The notes beneath the pieces are model-generated. The model was not told the DNA's origin. It did no database searches and worked only from the letters and a program-made list of their open reading frames with translations. From contig QNGE01000836.1 of the NCBI GenBank assembly GCA_008508345.1, positions 89,710 through 153,709 on the forward strand: 64,000 bases of DNA. The letters are read 5' to 3'. The translations under genes were made by a program, and so were the position numbers. Below, piece by piece: positions 1 through 13,700 of the stretch (the stretch's first letter is position 1; the number at the start of each line of letters is the position of its first letter). Source of the DNA: Paragonimus westermani (taxonomy: Eukaryota; Platyhelminthes; Trematoda; Plagiorchiida; Troglotrematidae).

Positions 1-245
1 TAGTTTGTTAATTCCAAAATAATAGCGTTTAGCATGTTCATTTATGAATACAATCTCTGAAGTTATGTCAAAACAGCAAGTTTGATAAAAAAATGGAAGT
101 TTACATAAAAAGAATTGTGATCAGTGGGGATCAGCTTTGCTTTGAATCGGTGGGTTACTTTGAATCCGAAAAGTTCAAGAGAAGATGGAATAGGGGTTAT
201 TACACAGGCAAGATAGTGATCGACTAGTGTGCTGATCTGTACCGT
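1..245. other. Non-coding, nothing recognised
   Basis: AT-rich sequence with no convincing reading frame, repeat or RNA motif by eye. Confidence 0.4.
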
Positions 246-350
246 GCAGACATATTGAGTGAATCAACAATTTATGCACACACATGGCTGGTCGGTGGGT
301 ACTGATTGGCGTTATCTCAGATGAGGCGAGCAATCATGGGCTGTGGTTAC
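246..350 (+). repeat. Left arm of a 105-bp imperfect inverted repeat
   Basis: This segment matches the reverse complement of 1206-1310 at roughly 85% identity by eye, with almost no gaps. Shared blocks include TGAGTGAATCAACAA, ATGGCTGGT, GTGGGTACTGATT and ATGAGGCGAGCA. The arms are about 855 bases apart. The family is not recognised; it could be the ends of an old non-autonomous DNA element or two copies of one dispersed repeat in opposite orientation. Confidence 0.75.
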
Positions 351-899
351 GCAATAGCACCAGTTGACGGGGTGATTTGTTTTTATAATATCTTTCACTG
401 GAAGAGGTCGGGTTTCTAGTCTCACTCTTTGTTGTCATGTTCTGCTGCGTCGTCACATACACCGACCACTTTGGAAGATGTTCACCCATCGTTTATGGTG
501 AACGTTGATCTGTTCAGCCGATATAGGTGTTATTTCAACAGCAATTAAACTGATAGATGATAAACAGAGCTTTCAGTGAAATACAAGTGCAAACAAACTG
601 AGCAATATCTCGAGCTGAGGGTAACCGATGCAATTCAGCCGCAAGGTATGGGCCAGCCAATGCAGACTGCACTTTACCACTTACGTCGGTTTTGTCGTGG
701 TCACTTTTAAAGGAGTGTGTCAGCAACATCTGCTGATTTTCAGCTGTGTACCTATCAATCTCGATTGACTTTCGCTTGCTAGAAACGTCTGCAAACTTCT
801 CAAGGCATCAGTTTGCAACTAAGACCTACTTCAATATTGCTTCCTTTCGTAAAAGTCCATCAATGCACATCCGCCGGGCTGTGTGAAAGAGTGTACGTA

Positions 900-1110
900 C
901 GAGGCATCGTATATATGCAACCGGTGCTGATGGTAAAATTACCAACTACTCATTGCTTCCGTTGGCCCTAGGATGCATTGGGCCTCGCATCTAACTGTCG
1001 CGTTATCTTGTGAATAAAGTATTTAGAAACGGTAAGTTGTCCTTTGATTCCTCTTCACGAGAAACAGAGGATTTTGGTGATCGGAGGCTGGAAGGTTTCA
1101 GAGTGTAAGA
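900..1110 (+). other. Possible LTR-like segment between the inverted repeat arms
   Basis: The stretch has a TATA-like run near 910-918, a poly(A)-type AATAAA at 1013-1018, a CA-ending segment near 1060, and then TTTTGGTGATCGG, which loosely resembles a retroelement primer binding site. No gag or pol reading frame follows and no second LTR is seen. A solo or decayed LTR is possible, but chance is equally likely. Confidence 0.15.
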
Positions 1111-1205
1111 AACTGAAGTAGTTGGTGCGCGTGAAGACGGAGTGGCTGATGACAATGTCAACCATGATAAGGCACATCATGAAAACAGGCCACGCGGTCA
1201 GCTGA

Positions 1206-1310
1206 GTAGTCACAACCCATAAATGCTCGCCTCATATGAGACAACGCTAATCAGTACCCACCTACCAGCCATTTGTGTGCACAACTTGTTGATTCACTCA
1301 GTTTGTCTGC
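1206..1310 (-). repeat. Right arm of the 105-bp imperfect inverted repeat
   Basis: Reverse-complement partner of 246-350. Differences are scattered single substitutions, so the two copies are moderately old. The interior shows no transposase-like frame. Confidence 0.75.
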
Positions 1311-1548
1311 TTTGGAACTGACAGCGGCCGCTCATTTCACATGAAGCCCAAATATCACTTTGTGCTGTTGCTACACGCATGTTATACAGAACATGCTGTT
1401 TTTACGTTTGTGGTCGATATGTTTAAACGAATCGTAGCAGATGGCAAAGTAACTACAAACGTGGTTTGTTCTTTTTTGTAATACTTACGGGCAAGATAGC
1501 AGGTGTGCTACTTTAGAAGAGACGCAATTTTGAAGATATCGGTTTCCG

Positions 1549-2246
1549 CTAAACTCCAACCAGTGGCAAGAATTGTGTGCCATTGAGCAACATGCGCTCC
1601 ACCACCCTATGAACTGTGATCACAGCTTTGGGTGTGGTCACCTGTCCACCTCACTGGGTCGAACGAAATTAATTGAATCCATAGTGTTGACCAGCCGAGA
1701 AGGGTGGATAACTGCGTCCAGCTCTGAGAGTTCACAGCTCTTGAGGCGAATATTCAGTTCAACCGGTAAAATGAATGTTACCTGATGACAGGCTGTTCCG
1801 TCCACTGATGTGAGTCCGATTGAAAACCATTTCTTCTAAAATGTCACAAACTGTTGATATGACTGAGCTGCAAATTTGAGGAACAAAGTTGCTAGCCCCT
1901 AAATCATACTGCAGCGGTAACCATTGCAGTTTATTAGCCGAACACATCTCCGCAAATTTGTTAGTGTTGTAGTTATAGTAACCGTTTTTCGTGGTAAAAA
2001 TAACCTTATTGTTGCTCACTATAAAGGCCAATTTCAGTGAGCTAATAGCGCGTTCTTTTGTTACATATTCAGAATTTTTAAGCACATCAACTCGGTTTTG
2101 GAACGTATGGTGCCAACTTTTGAAATGCATATGTAATCGTAACGACAATTTACAAAAATCATTGCTGCATTTTACAAAGAGGTGCCTTTCTGTGTGGTTC
2201 ACACACAGTTTTCCCGCAAGTGTATGTGGCAAATGCAGACTTTTCA
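1549..2246 (-). CDS. Candidate host gene, last three exons (hypothetical)
   Basis: On the minus strand a 465-base stop-free exon (2246-1782) starts after TTCTGAG and ends at TCATCAG|GTAACA in phase 1. A second segment (1723-1642) starts after CTCTCAG, keeps the phase, and ends GGACAG|GTGACC in phase 2. A third (1606-1549) starts after TTCATAG and reads 18 codons to TAG. The introns would be 58 and 35 nt, very short but within the range seen in flatworms. The joined C-terminus contains VVERMLLNGTQFLPL. No domain or homologue is recognised. An alternative third exon could run on to a strong donor (CCC|GTAAGTATT) at about 1487. An open stretch of this length can arise by chance in 64 kb, so this is only a hand-built model. 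Confidence 0.25.
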
Positions 2247-5129
2247 CTCAGAATGTAAGCTAGTTGTATGAACAATTGTAACAATTGTATTGTGAAGTCT
2301 CGGTTTGCATAAAATTGCCTGGACAAATGGAGGCTTGTAAACAAAAAGTTAAATATGCCAATTTAGATGCAGATATTCACATTTTTACGCACACACTCGC
2401 ACAGTTTGCTGGATTCGATGTTGGTCCCACAATGAGCTTGAATCAAAACAAACCGATTCACACAACAACAAACGAAGATGGTGGTTGCCAACTATAGTCA
2501 ACCTTTTGATATGGAAACACCAAGCACGGGCATATGACAACTAGCTGCCAACAGTTCGGTCAACTAACACCGACTCGCAAAGCCCAGAAGAGCCTACCAA
2601 ACTCAAATCACTGTTGGTTAATCCCACTCTGACTGTGGTCATCAACGTTAATTTTGCTTAGAAGTCAAGGGCAGTCTGACAATTACCAACGGAGTTAGGT
2701 AAAAAACATATATATCGGGCCACGTGGTCACCAAAGTGATGAAGTTCCCAATTTTCTGGTTAGAGACTTGGTATTTACAGGCAACAGCAGCATTTAGTTG
2801 GAGAATATTATCGTTCTGAATAAAGACGCGCCCACAAAGTCATTGTTTTATTGTAAACGATTATCTACCAGCAAATATGGACTGCGAAAAATTAGGCACA
2901 TGGGTTAAGTGAGCCGTACCTGAACACTGATGAAACGTTCTCACAACCCTCTACTGCAGGTTCCCTTTTTGGTCACAATATAACAAATAATGATAAAAAT
3001 TTGGATTATGGAACTAGCAACTTTTTTCCAAGAGGTGTTTCTGTGTCTCAGTTAACTACAATTTCAACAGCGACAAGTATGCTTTTAATGCTGCACACTC
3101 CTTGAGCGGCAAACTTCAATGGTTCCTTCACTCAGTGTCTCAGGTAAAACTAGCTAGAAATCCTTATAACCTTGTGTCATAAGCGCAGATATTTGCCAAC
3201 TTCAAAGACCAAGTTCACTCCAGTTTTGTCACACCATGTCTGAAGACAGCGTTAGTTTGACCCGTCTGAATGCTAGAGCAATTATTCGCCTCATCAACTT
3301 ATAACATTCTGCATTGTATGGAATCAAGTCCGTTTCACATCACCTAATGTAACCAAACTACTTATCCGACTAGTCCCTGCCGCTGTGATTGTTACGATCT
3401 CGTTTTCTCAGTTGTTCATTTGCATCGTCCGCTACACTTTGAACGCTTCCCACTCTTATGTCAACACTGATACCGTACAGATAAACTGAACTTATTGTAA
3501 TCAAACACACTCCCACAGTTTGTCGCATTTCTATATCGCATGCTGCTACTGTTTTGGTTCCCGTTCTACTGATACATGTTTGTCAGACTACCCTCAGCCC
3601 TAATCTTCTACCACCTGAATACAATAAACGAGTGCAATAACTTTGTTTATACTAGTGGAATCACATTCACTAGACGGTTTTACTGTCAATGTTCTTTGCC
3701 TTATACTTCCTATCGATCTTCTAAAAACCAGTCACTGACATAGTGCACGTGCACATATATGTTCAGTCCACTGTGAACATTGTTACGACAATTCCCCGAA
3801 AGTATATACTCTCTAGATTTTTTTAAAGCAAATTAACCATCCCCTTAGTTTGACCAGTTAAGCACACGCAAACGCCTGCATTGGTTTTATCGTTGTTTGG
3901 GAGCATACACGTTGGTGTACACCCTTGATACAGGCAAGCTTGTATGGTTGACAAGATGACAGCATAAAATTTACCGCATTGAATGACATGATAGAATTAG
4001 TTACGGTTGATCGCATGTGTTTACATTCATTGAAACATTCCAGCAGAAAGCAGTAAACGACATGATTTTCAACAGGATATTCGGGTGACATAAATTACAC
4101 CACGAATTCACTTTGCGCCACCTATTTACGCGTAAACATTCGACTAGCATGAAAATAAAAACAAAAATCCTTAATGACGTGGTTGAAAGTGCATGTCGAA
4201 GTGGATCCTGAGCGAAGCTGCAGCAAACAGTCACTGACGCCCACAACCGATCACTATGACACCGGCATACTTGAGAGTTTGTGAGTTGTGGGCATTCCTT
4301 GAAACCGAAAACAACTAGTGAATATCAAAGCGGTAGCATATGGCTTTTGGATAAGGCGGCACTTTGTGCTCGCTTACTATTGAGTGGTCTTGTATACCTC
4401 TCAGCCATTTGAGAACATTTGCTGTGACGCTGGATTCAAGCGTCCTTTCGGTTCTGTAGCTGTGACTTACGCCCAGTATCTATAGTAATATGTGGTCTTA
4501 TTCTTTTCAGTTTAGACTCAATGTTTCTATTTTCTCATCAGTAGAAACGTTTAACTCAGTGCAAACTGTGTTAGTATCGTAGTTTTTGTATCTTCCCATC
4601 ACATTCAAGTGTTTCAAAGGAGATCCGCGTTTGACAAACTACAAAAGCCTAGCCAAGCCATCCTCGTAATTCGACACAAGGAATGCGGCATGCAGACTAG
4701 TTCAACCTTAGAAGCAAATTGTCCTTTACCTTCATTACTTCAATACTTCGGGTTCATCATTCTCCGACAGCACCAGCTAGGCTTGTCGTTGATTTTGTTT
4801 CTGTAGTTACTGACTTACTACCACTGCCCCCGAATACTGTAAGTGAGAATTGCTTCACTTTCTTGTCTCGTTACTCAACCACATTTCTGAGTATTTCACG
4901 ATTACCCCAGGCTCAGAGTTTGTGACTCCGGATAGGTGATCAACCTGTATTGACGATTATGCTTTAGTCAAGTCGATTCGTTGCTAGCTAACCTCAGGTT
5001 TCTTGAAACCTACACCGTACCTGTCTTAGCAGGACTGATTTAACAGGGAGCTAGTTGGCGAAGCCATAGATACTCAAAAAAACTAAACTGACGCAGATTG
5101 GACTTCACACTTCTCCTAATTAATCTGAG
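2247..5129. other. Non-coding stretch, nothing recognised
   Basis: Only short, stop-bounded frames on both strands; the longest, a minus-strand frame at about 4001-4246, shows no recognisable motif. No repeat seen elsewhere in the window occurs here. Confidence 0.4.
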
Positions 5130-5302
5130 CTTTCACAGTCTCATTGATATTTTAGCTAGCCGCTTAGGAGAATAAGCATTATACTCATGTTTTGCTCCTG
5201 TTAGAGCTCGTCACTATTACATATAATTAAAACTGCGAGGACTAGAACTCCGTCCATGCTTTTGTAAAACAACCGTGTTCATTATTGCGCCCCACATCAA
5301 GA
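5130..5302 (-). mobile_element. Decayed copy of the tRNA-like hammerhead short element (copy C)
   Basis: This segment follows the same order of blocks as the copies at 14442-14703 and 22420-22680: TTAGAGCTCGTCA at 5201-5213, a degenerate box-B region (ACTAGAACTCCG at 5240-5251) and AACCGTGTT at 5270-5278. The ribozyme core is broken: on the minus strand the CTGACGA block reads GTGACGA and the GAAA block is changed to CAAAA. It is therefore an old, inactive copy. Confidence 0.6.
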
Positions 5303-8300
5303 AGGATCGAATTAAATTTTTAGTGTTAGCTGCATTTTATGGAGAGGATTCTATTCACGAAAGTGTTTCTGGAGATTACAGAAAATTGTTCGAAATGCAT
5401 ATGTGTTATTTGATTCTTGGCATTTGATGTATTGGGGCGCCAAATCCTTGACACCAAGTACCTCACCATTTGATCAGGGTCGATTAAAGTAGTGAATGCC
5501 AGATGCTGCTGTGATACGCTGAATTGAACACCGTCGTCACATTTCTTGTCTTTTGCCGGTTTAACCGGAATGGGCATATAGATGGCAAGATAGATATGAA
5601 TACACATTCTATAGAGAGCTGGTTGCATTAATTAGGAATGAATTACCGAAAAACCGTCAGCGCATTCATATCAAACTTCTGACTTTGTCTTACCCTAGTT
5701 TCATAATTAGCAATAGAAGATAATGTGAATTAATCCTGCTCACAGTTTACACCGTACCTATCCGTTTCTTCATACAGAAAACCGTGGTTTGCTATCGAAA
5801 GTCATCCAACCTCTGGACTTATGAGCACGTCTGTTATTGATTTGATGACGGTTTGTACCACGGGACAAATTTGCTCGGGTTTATGCAATGCAATGGTCAA
5901 AGTAATCCAACTCTAAACATCAGTTGTCGAAGCGAAATCAACCACCCGAAGACGCAAAGATCCACTGGGACAACGGTGGTTTAGTAGAAGTGAATAAAAA
6001 CTCGGGTTGGTCGAATCCCACGCAGTCCACTTACCTTCCTCAAGAACTGCGATCTGTGAGTCACGTTAAGACATTGGTTATGCCATGACTTATCCGAGAT
6101 GCCCTTTTAGGGATAATATCACGGCTGTGCTTCAAACGGACCAGTAAAGTTGTCTGTCTGTCTGGGCCAAAAGTTGAGATCATTTTCAAGTCGATAAACT
6201 GAAGTATTTTCTTCCTCATTTACCAGAACTCCTGACCTCTTCGGTGCACAGTAAGCAAATTCAGTTATCAAATGTTCAGTGTGCACCCCACACTATTCCT
6301 AAAATTATAGGCTCCTCAAGCAAGCGGATCATTTTCGACTACTAAAAGTCCACGGTAATACATTAACTGTTTTCATTTGTCATACGAGTATCTCCTAAGC
6401 CCATTTTCAAAGTCTCTTTTAAAACATTCTGGGAAATGAATTTTGACTTTTTAAACCCATCTCCTCATGTTAACTAAGGCATTATCTAATGTGACAGATT
6501 TGTAATGCTGCGTACTGGATTCTGAGAATGGAGCGAGTCTACTCATTTGTAAGCATGGGTTCTGAAATCGAACATCTGAGGTTAACAGGTCGCAGGCAAC
6601 AATATCTCGGTCTTAAAACAGCAAGTCCGATATAATTCAACTGAAAATTTACAGACGAATAACTATGATTATACCGTTTGAGTTCTTTGGGCAAGTCAGG
6701 TTGTTGTTAGGCCGGGTTCAATTCACTGGCCACTCTGGTTCTCCTACTTCATGTTCACCTTTGCAATTTCGATTGAAGTTACTTCTCGACCCACATCAGC
6801 TTCGCGTCCGGGAAGACCATAACAGCTACAGCGAGTTACCGCTCTGTACCGGTTAAAGTACATCCCGTCTTCTTTTGCTCTGAACACTAAACTAACTGAA
6901 CTGTACGTTGCTAGCCGGTGCGTTGCTAACCTAGACCTTCAACACTTGCCATATATGGCACAAAATGGCTCGATAAGAAAAAAACATCCACGGTTTAACA
7001 GACTGATAGACTGATTGGTTCATATCAAAACAAGTGCAAGTGAGTACGTGACGGGTCTTGGGTGAGACAGTTTAATCTAGCAGAGACCGACTAAGGAGTT
7101 TAAACACGACCAGTCTACATTAGTCATAGCCCTTTCTAAGTGACGGTGGTTATCATCACCACGTCTTACGCGGTAACAATCTGCTCACCAGCGGCAAAAT
7201 AAAATTCGGGATCATCAAACGTTGCATTGTTGATCGGTTCGGATTCTCTCAGAAGTTTCCCAGTTCACAAGTTCAAGCAAAGGGGAAATCTGTCGTGAAT
7301 CAATAGCTTTTCGTGAAGAATCGGAAGACAATTTCAATTTAAGGGTTCTAACTCTTCAGACTTCGAACACTGTGCTTTTATCAAGAGTCCAATGGTACCC
7401 ACTTCATCAGTAGGTTGCTTCCGTAGTTACACCAATTATTTATGATTATGAAAGTAAATATGATGTCCAGGCTGTGTGTTAGTGAACCAATGGTTTTCCC
7501 CATCTATCTGCCTTTCGGCGTCAACATACATTTGAAATATTGTTAAATGATTATTCCACGCCATTTGGTTCATTTGTTCTAACCATGTTTACTCATCCAT
7601 TTGTTCATTTGTTCTACGTTGAATCGCACAAAAACTGTACACCGTTAAAGTGGCCTTACCTCATTACAAAGAGGCTACAAAGCTGACAGCTTCGGTCACA
7701 GAAATTTTAGTTTCCCGCTACCTCTAATCTGTGATTCTCAAAACTCGGGCGTCACCAAAATACCGACTGAAACATTTTCCACTTTCTTCCAACACTTCTT
7801 TGTGTTCATTCTTGAACCGACATTTCACGACCGAGTTTTTACTTTTTTGGAGTCTTCAGATGGATAGTATGAATGGGTGGTCAAACAGAAAACCGTTTGT
7901 TTGACGTCCCAAAGCTTTGCCGCCACTTATATGTAAACTAATTGTGAAAGAGGAATTGACCATTTTGTCTCACGAAAACAACAGTGAGGTCATTTATGGT
8001 AGAATGTTTTTACGCCCAAATATTATGAATTGTTGTAAAATCGCTTGAAACCATGGTTCAGTAGGATTATTTTGCTAGCTACATTTATATCGATAAAGAG
8101 ATTAGAATAAGATTTTTGGGGGGCACGATGGTCATAAGTTTTTGAAGGCAATTTACTCTGGTTTATGACATCACGAATTAACCCATGAACAATGAGGGCA
8201 GGGGAATCATCCTTATCCGCGTCATTCAGTCACACGAGTAAACAAGAGTGACATATTTTGTTTATTCCGAAAGTGTTCCATGTTCATCCACCAAGGTTTA

Positions 8301-10699
8301 CAAGACCTTGCACCCAGTTAGTACGCTAACAGACGCATAACAGATGTTAGCCGACTTAGGGTCGACCTCTTGCTTATGCACACCTGGTATTGGTCCAACC
8401 ACATCATCCGACACAAATAATAAATGTTATTATAGAGAGAGGTTGGTTGCTCCGGACCCTAGGTGTACTTGTCTAAACTGTACTGAGCGAATAAACTCGT
8501 GAGCGAGTATACCGTTTGCGTACAAATTCAGTATTGCGCCCCCAGAATGTTGTGCTTGTATCTGGTCAATGGTTACCTAAAAATACCTGAAGAAATCTAC
8601 TGCGAGCAGCTGTCAGACAATTTAAAGACTAAAAAGCAAGCCGTTGTAAGCTTGCGGTTAATAGAAAAAATCGGAATCTCACTTTTGAGGAACCTATCAT
8701 CATGTCACTCATCATGATTCAACACATCGTTTTCATTGTTAAGCCAACTGTCAGTTCATTCTAAATTGTGGCAAAATATGTATCGGCGAACATCAGAGTA
8801 CACCGTTAAGTCTTCGACCGAAAAACATGTCGTGGATACCGGACGGCTAGTTGACCTGGGTTCCATATTTTCTATGTCCATAAGTAAACGAAAAAAACTT
8901 CGAAAACTTTTATAACTACCGTTTACCCACGAACGTCTTCCTGTGGAAGAAAGAGAGGCTGATGGAAGACTATAGGAAATTTTGTTCACGTGCTGCTTGA
9001 CTTGAAAGACTTCCACCCAGGACGTCGAACTCGGTTTAATCCCCAATGAGCAGAAGTAATTAGCACACTGAAATGTTGCCTTCACACCGGTGTTCCACAA
9101 GGGACAAAGGGTTGCTCGAGGAATCCTACTGTAACTCGAGTAATGGCACTAACGACCATACCATGAAACTGCTGACACAGTCACACACTCAAAGCGAGCC
9201 AACGAATTTGACTGTAAGGCATGTCATGCCTGCGTGGTTAGCATGTTCCAGAGTGACTGGATTTTACACATATTCCACAAACACTACCTAGGAATCCGGT
9301 GTCTGCGCTGTTTTTCTCAACACACACCATGAATCCATTTGAAGCAACAGGATGAGCTATGCACTTTTTCATTCTATCAATACTGTCATTCACTTGTCAA
9401 CAAATTCTGCCAGATTGAACATCATAGGTATTTATTTAGTTAATTAAAGTGGTATAACACACATTTAGTCCACATGGTCCAAAAGTGATTATATTCGGGA
9501 TAGACTGTAAAACGAAGTAAATTCGAAATGAGAATGTGGTCATTATGGCACTTCGTGAACAGATCAAGATAGTACACTGGCACTAAACCGCTTGGAAAAG
9601 TATTTTAGTACAAATATCGATAAATGAAAAAAGTTACATAGATATCAAACGTGTATCGATTGTTCACATCATATCGAATCCCTATTAAGTGGCCACCAGC
9701 TCATGTTCTTCTATAGTTGGCGTTCACAAATTATATGTGAAACTGAAGCTGAATGGTAACAATATCACCGATATAAAACGAACGTACCTCACGGAAGGAG
9801 CTGAAGATTTATGGTTCAATCTCGAATGTGTGCATGTGTATTTCTAAAGATGAACAACTTCAGAAGCCTAAGTGAAGTATAGCAGAGCAGGTGAAGCACA
9901 TTCGTGCGCTGGGTTGTACAGGGTGCGAAAATAAACCAAATAGATGGATGAACGCATAGAACATTAGCACTCGGCAAATGTCAAGCCAACGGTTCAGGTG
10001 AGGAAGCAATCAGAAGAGTTGTTTCCACAAAAGGAATTGAGAAGGAAAGTGGCAGAAAAAAAGAAAAGTAAATTTGGTGAGCGACTGAAGTGAATGCTCA
10101 TCTGTTTCTTCCCGCTGCGATGAACGTCGTAAAATGCACTAGGAATAACACCTCTCATGTTCGAACAGAGTTAAGCAGACAAGCTGGGTGTTATGCCTAC
10201 TGTCAGGATTCGTGACTTAAGCGGAGGAATTCCACACTATTCCTGTCCGTCATGCAGCATGTTGCATTGCACCGCTTTCGAAACACTTTTAGTGAAAGAC
10301 CTTAATAGCCAATCAAACGCCAAACCAGTGTTTACGTTTATTCATCTACGATACTGATTTTAATGGCGCAAATCGAAAGGAGTATCTTTTAACAATTTAA
10401 TCCTGGCTACTTCTTGTATTTTAGTAGTCATAATATTGCACAAAATGTTATACGGAATTGCGACGTGTCAATTTCAACGATCTGCTAGAGTATCCCAAAA
10501 ACAAAAATATTAATGACCGATTTACCAACTGTTCGGTTGGATTAGGTTCAGCTTGGCGACCGAAAAGAAAGCGAATAGTTGGCACTCTGAAACAATGATT
10601 AGCCCTTGTATTTAGATTCTTCAGCGAGCTAAAGTAACAACCCTTGTTTTCAACTCCGCAAGCGGCAATGTTTTGTGGCCAAAACTTTCGTTCATATCG
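5303..10699. other. Long non-coding stretch
   Basis: There is a short (TCTG)n-like run at about 6152-6165 and a local duplication of TTCATTTGTTCTA around 7568-7617. A minus-strand frame at 5326-5628 (100 codons) and another at 8756-9100 (114 codons) are open but show no recognisable domain. No RNA gene is seen. Confidence 0.4.
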
Positions 10700-10720
10700 A
10701 TATACATATATATATATATA
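10700..10720. repeat. Short (TA)n microsatellite
   Basis: About ten TA units with one CA interruption. Confidence 0.9.
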
Positions 10721-13700
10721 CTGGATAGTAACAACGTGGATGGAAAAGAATATCACAGTTTGATAGGCCGGTCATAAATAACCAAAAGTTGTACTATGAA
10801 CAGCTAATGAGGTTTCTATATTCTCCAACAAATATGTTGGCGATTGCTTATGGTATTTATGAACGTGAGCAATATCAGTTAGACGTCGTGAATTAACGTA
10901 TTAATCTTCCATCGTAAACATGGAATGTGTGGATAGTTTGTATCTAAATTGTTTGCATCAGTCACTACTACAATCTGTAATCCTTGTGGAGATTGTCACA
11001 GCAAGGTTCCGAATCAGGAGTTGCTTATTCACTTATTTCGTGTGATCAACTTTCGTAATATGATTAAAATAACTCCAGGACAGATAAAAAAACTACCGTC
11101 GAAAGTCGTCCGACACTGAAATCGAACTGAAAATATTTGAACATTTCCTCAGATATGTTGCTGCAGCCAAATTAAGCTCTGTGTACTTACTGGTAATTCG
11201 GTATTAATATATAATTGTATTATATTCCATCTCATGCAGTGTTTTTGAAAGCCATGAGGCTATCACAATATGACAAAGGATCACACTTGTAGATAGCAAA
11301 AATGTGGAAACATTTTTCAGGCTGAAATTTCTACGTACTACTTGAATCGTTTTAACTGCTGTTCTCATCAATCTGTTGTCAATTCAGGATGAATAATTGA
11401 AAAGGGGTGAGACTGATATAAACCGTTTTATGTTAGCTGGTGTTTTTCAGGAACCTTCAAGTACAAAATCCATTGTGATATGTTGGCCTCCGTTGTCCAA
11501 ATGGGTGTAGCTTACTCCGTACTAAAACTGCGTCCCTTGGAAGAACAATCTCAGATACCAAGATTCCGGAATGCTGAGTGAAGTAATCCTTCCATTACTG
11601 AATAAGACGTATGCACGCTGAAGTTTAGTTGCCCTTCCAGGTGTGAAAGTTTCGTGATATTGTTTCAATTGTCGTTTAAACTGAGACAAACCATTCGCAA
11701 ATGAATTTGTTCAGTACGGGATAGGTGTACACCAGATGATAGGTCATCATCTGCTCAGAATGGGCACATCATGAAAGTGTAAGTTTCTTTCTGCTGTACC
11801 TGCTAAAGGCAGAGATGAATTAACTAGTTTAAAAGGCAACGCGTCTCTCCATTTACACCCGCCTAAATTTCCACAAATTTATTTCTGTGGAAACGCAACT
11901 TCTTTCCATCATTCCTTATGCACGTTGTAACTGGTCCTGAGTAATCGTGAACGTTTGATTCAGATTTGTTAGAGATCGTCACTGCGGTTCATCGGTGGCA
12001 CGAACCGAGTTGTTCAACGCAGCCACTTTCCTTACGGTCAAATCATGAACATGCGATCACAATGCTTTCTTGATCTCTTGAGAGAAACTGCACTCCGTTC
12101 ATTCCTCAAGAAATACTTTTGGATAGCTCTCGGAGATTTGTTTGTTCCAATGGAGCAAAGAGTGCGATAAATAATTGACCATAGAAATTCTACTTTTGAG
12201 TCTAACTCTTAAATACTGTGGATACTCTTTAAAAGAAGATTCAGATGATGTCAAGGATGAAATGAATAGTTGCAGTGAAAATACACGGTGCCTTGCAAAG
12301 TAAATAACAGACTACATATTAAATGGCTTCGTAATAAAAAATGTGAAACGGACCGTCAAATGTGGTCTGACTACCCTCAAGGTCGTCCCATAAAATGAGC
12401 AACCTGAAATTGTCGAAGTATTTTAGGGTGTTTTTGTTTCTTTTATGCACGAAAATGCACCGTTCCTAGTTCAGTTTGCCACTGTTGCAGCAGTCAATCC
12501 CATGAAGTTTGTGATGATTAAAATTTACGCGGTTCTGTTTAGTTACCTCGCGAATTCGTTTCTAACTGAAGTAGTTCCGGACCCATCATCGTGAATGTAA
12601 AATATTCCTTGTGTTTTGTCATATGAAAACAGTTGCACTCCGTTACTTGCTTCGGCCTTGATCAGTACTTAAATCGTCGTAATGACCTTCACGTGCACGT
12701 GATTCACATAATAAACCAACAGATACCTAGACAAGGCTAATATTCACAAAACCGTAATAAAAATTCGTGGCACTGATGAATAGATTAGTCTACAACGCTA
12801 CCGAAGGTAAACCGCCATTGGGACAACTCTCCCGATACAGGAAGTTGAAGGTAATCTAACCAATTGCTGGGATTATCAGAGAAATGCAAACAAACAGTGT
12901 CGTCATAATTTCTATCGTTCTATGGGATCTCTGTCTGGAATCTACATATTCGCAGCCAAACTGTAAAAATACGTTTTATTCCAGGAAAAAAACTTCCTTT
13001 GTGATGAGCAGCGGTATATATTTCTTATCTCCCAAATTCGGTCAGCAAGTTCATCTAGTGCGATGCATGTTGTTGAATATCAACAAAAGAAATAGGCTCT
13101 CTTCTAAAGTTTTTTTCATACTGTGTACATAAACAAGTTAAACTAAGGTGGACTGCAGACTTAAATGAAATCTCAGAGAAATTATTGAAAAGTAGCACAT
13201 ACTAATCAGAAATACAGTCGACAAGTAATATATTATGAGAAAAGATTTTATGGACTCTGTTTCAAGAGTGCAAAGACTGGGTTTGCGCAGAAATCAGGAC
13301 GAGGAAAAAAAATCAGAAGAGTTGGACTGTGTGACTGCGAACCAATGCTTGCATCTGACCGCAATGTAACACGTACGTGCATGTAGTTGAAGGAAGCGAA
13401 TGCTCTGTGATAAATATAAGAAATGAGTCTTCAAACGGTTTTATTCCCTGTTAAGCTGAAGTGGCCTACTATGTGTATTCCAGTAATAGCGGATTGTACA
13501 GTAATTCAGCTGTATTATTCAGTCAATGAATAACTGCGAGTAAAAACATTTATTGTACGTGTAATCCAATTCACACGAACCAGGTGCATGTTATATTCCA
13601 GAAGGCAGTTAAAAGAACCTGTTACCGTTTTTTTAGAACAGTGAACATGTTTAACGTTTGCATTTCATCAGTAGTCGTAATTACATCACGTCGAAGCCTT

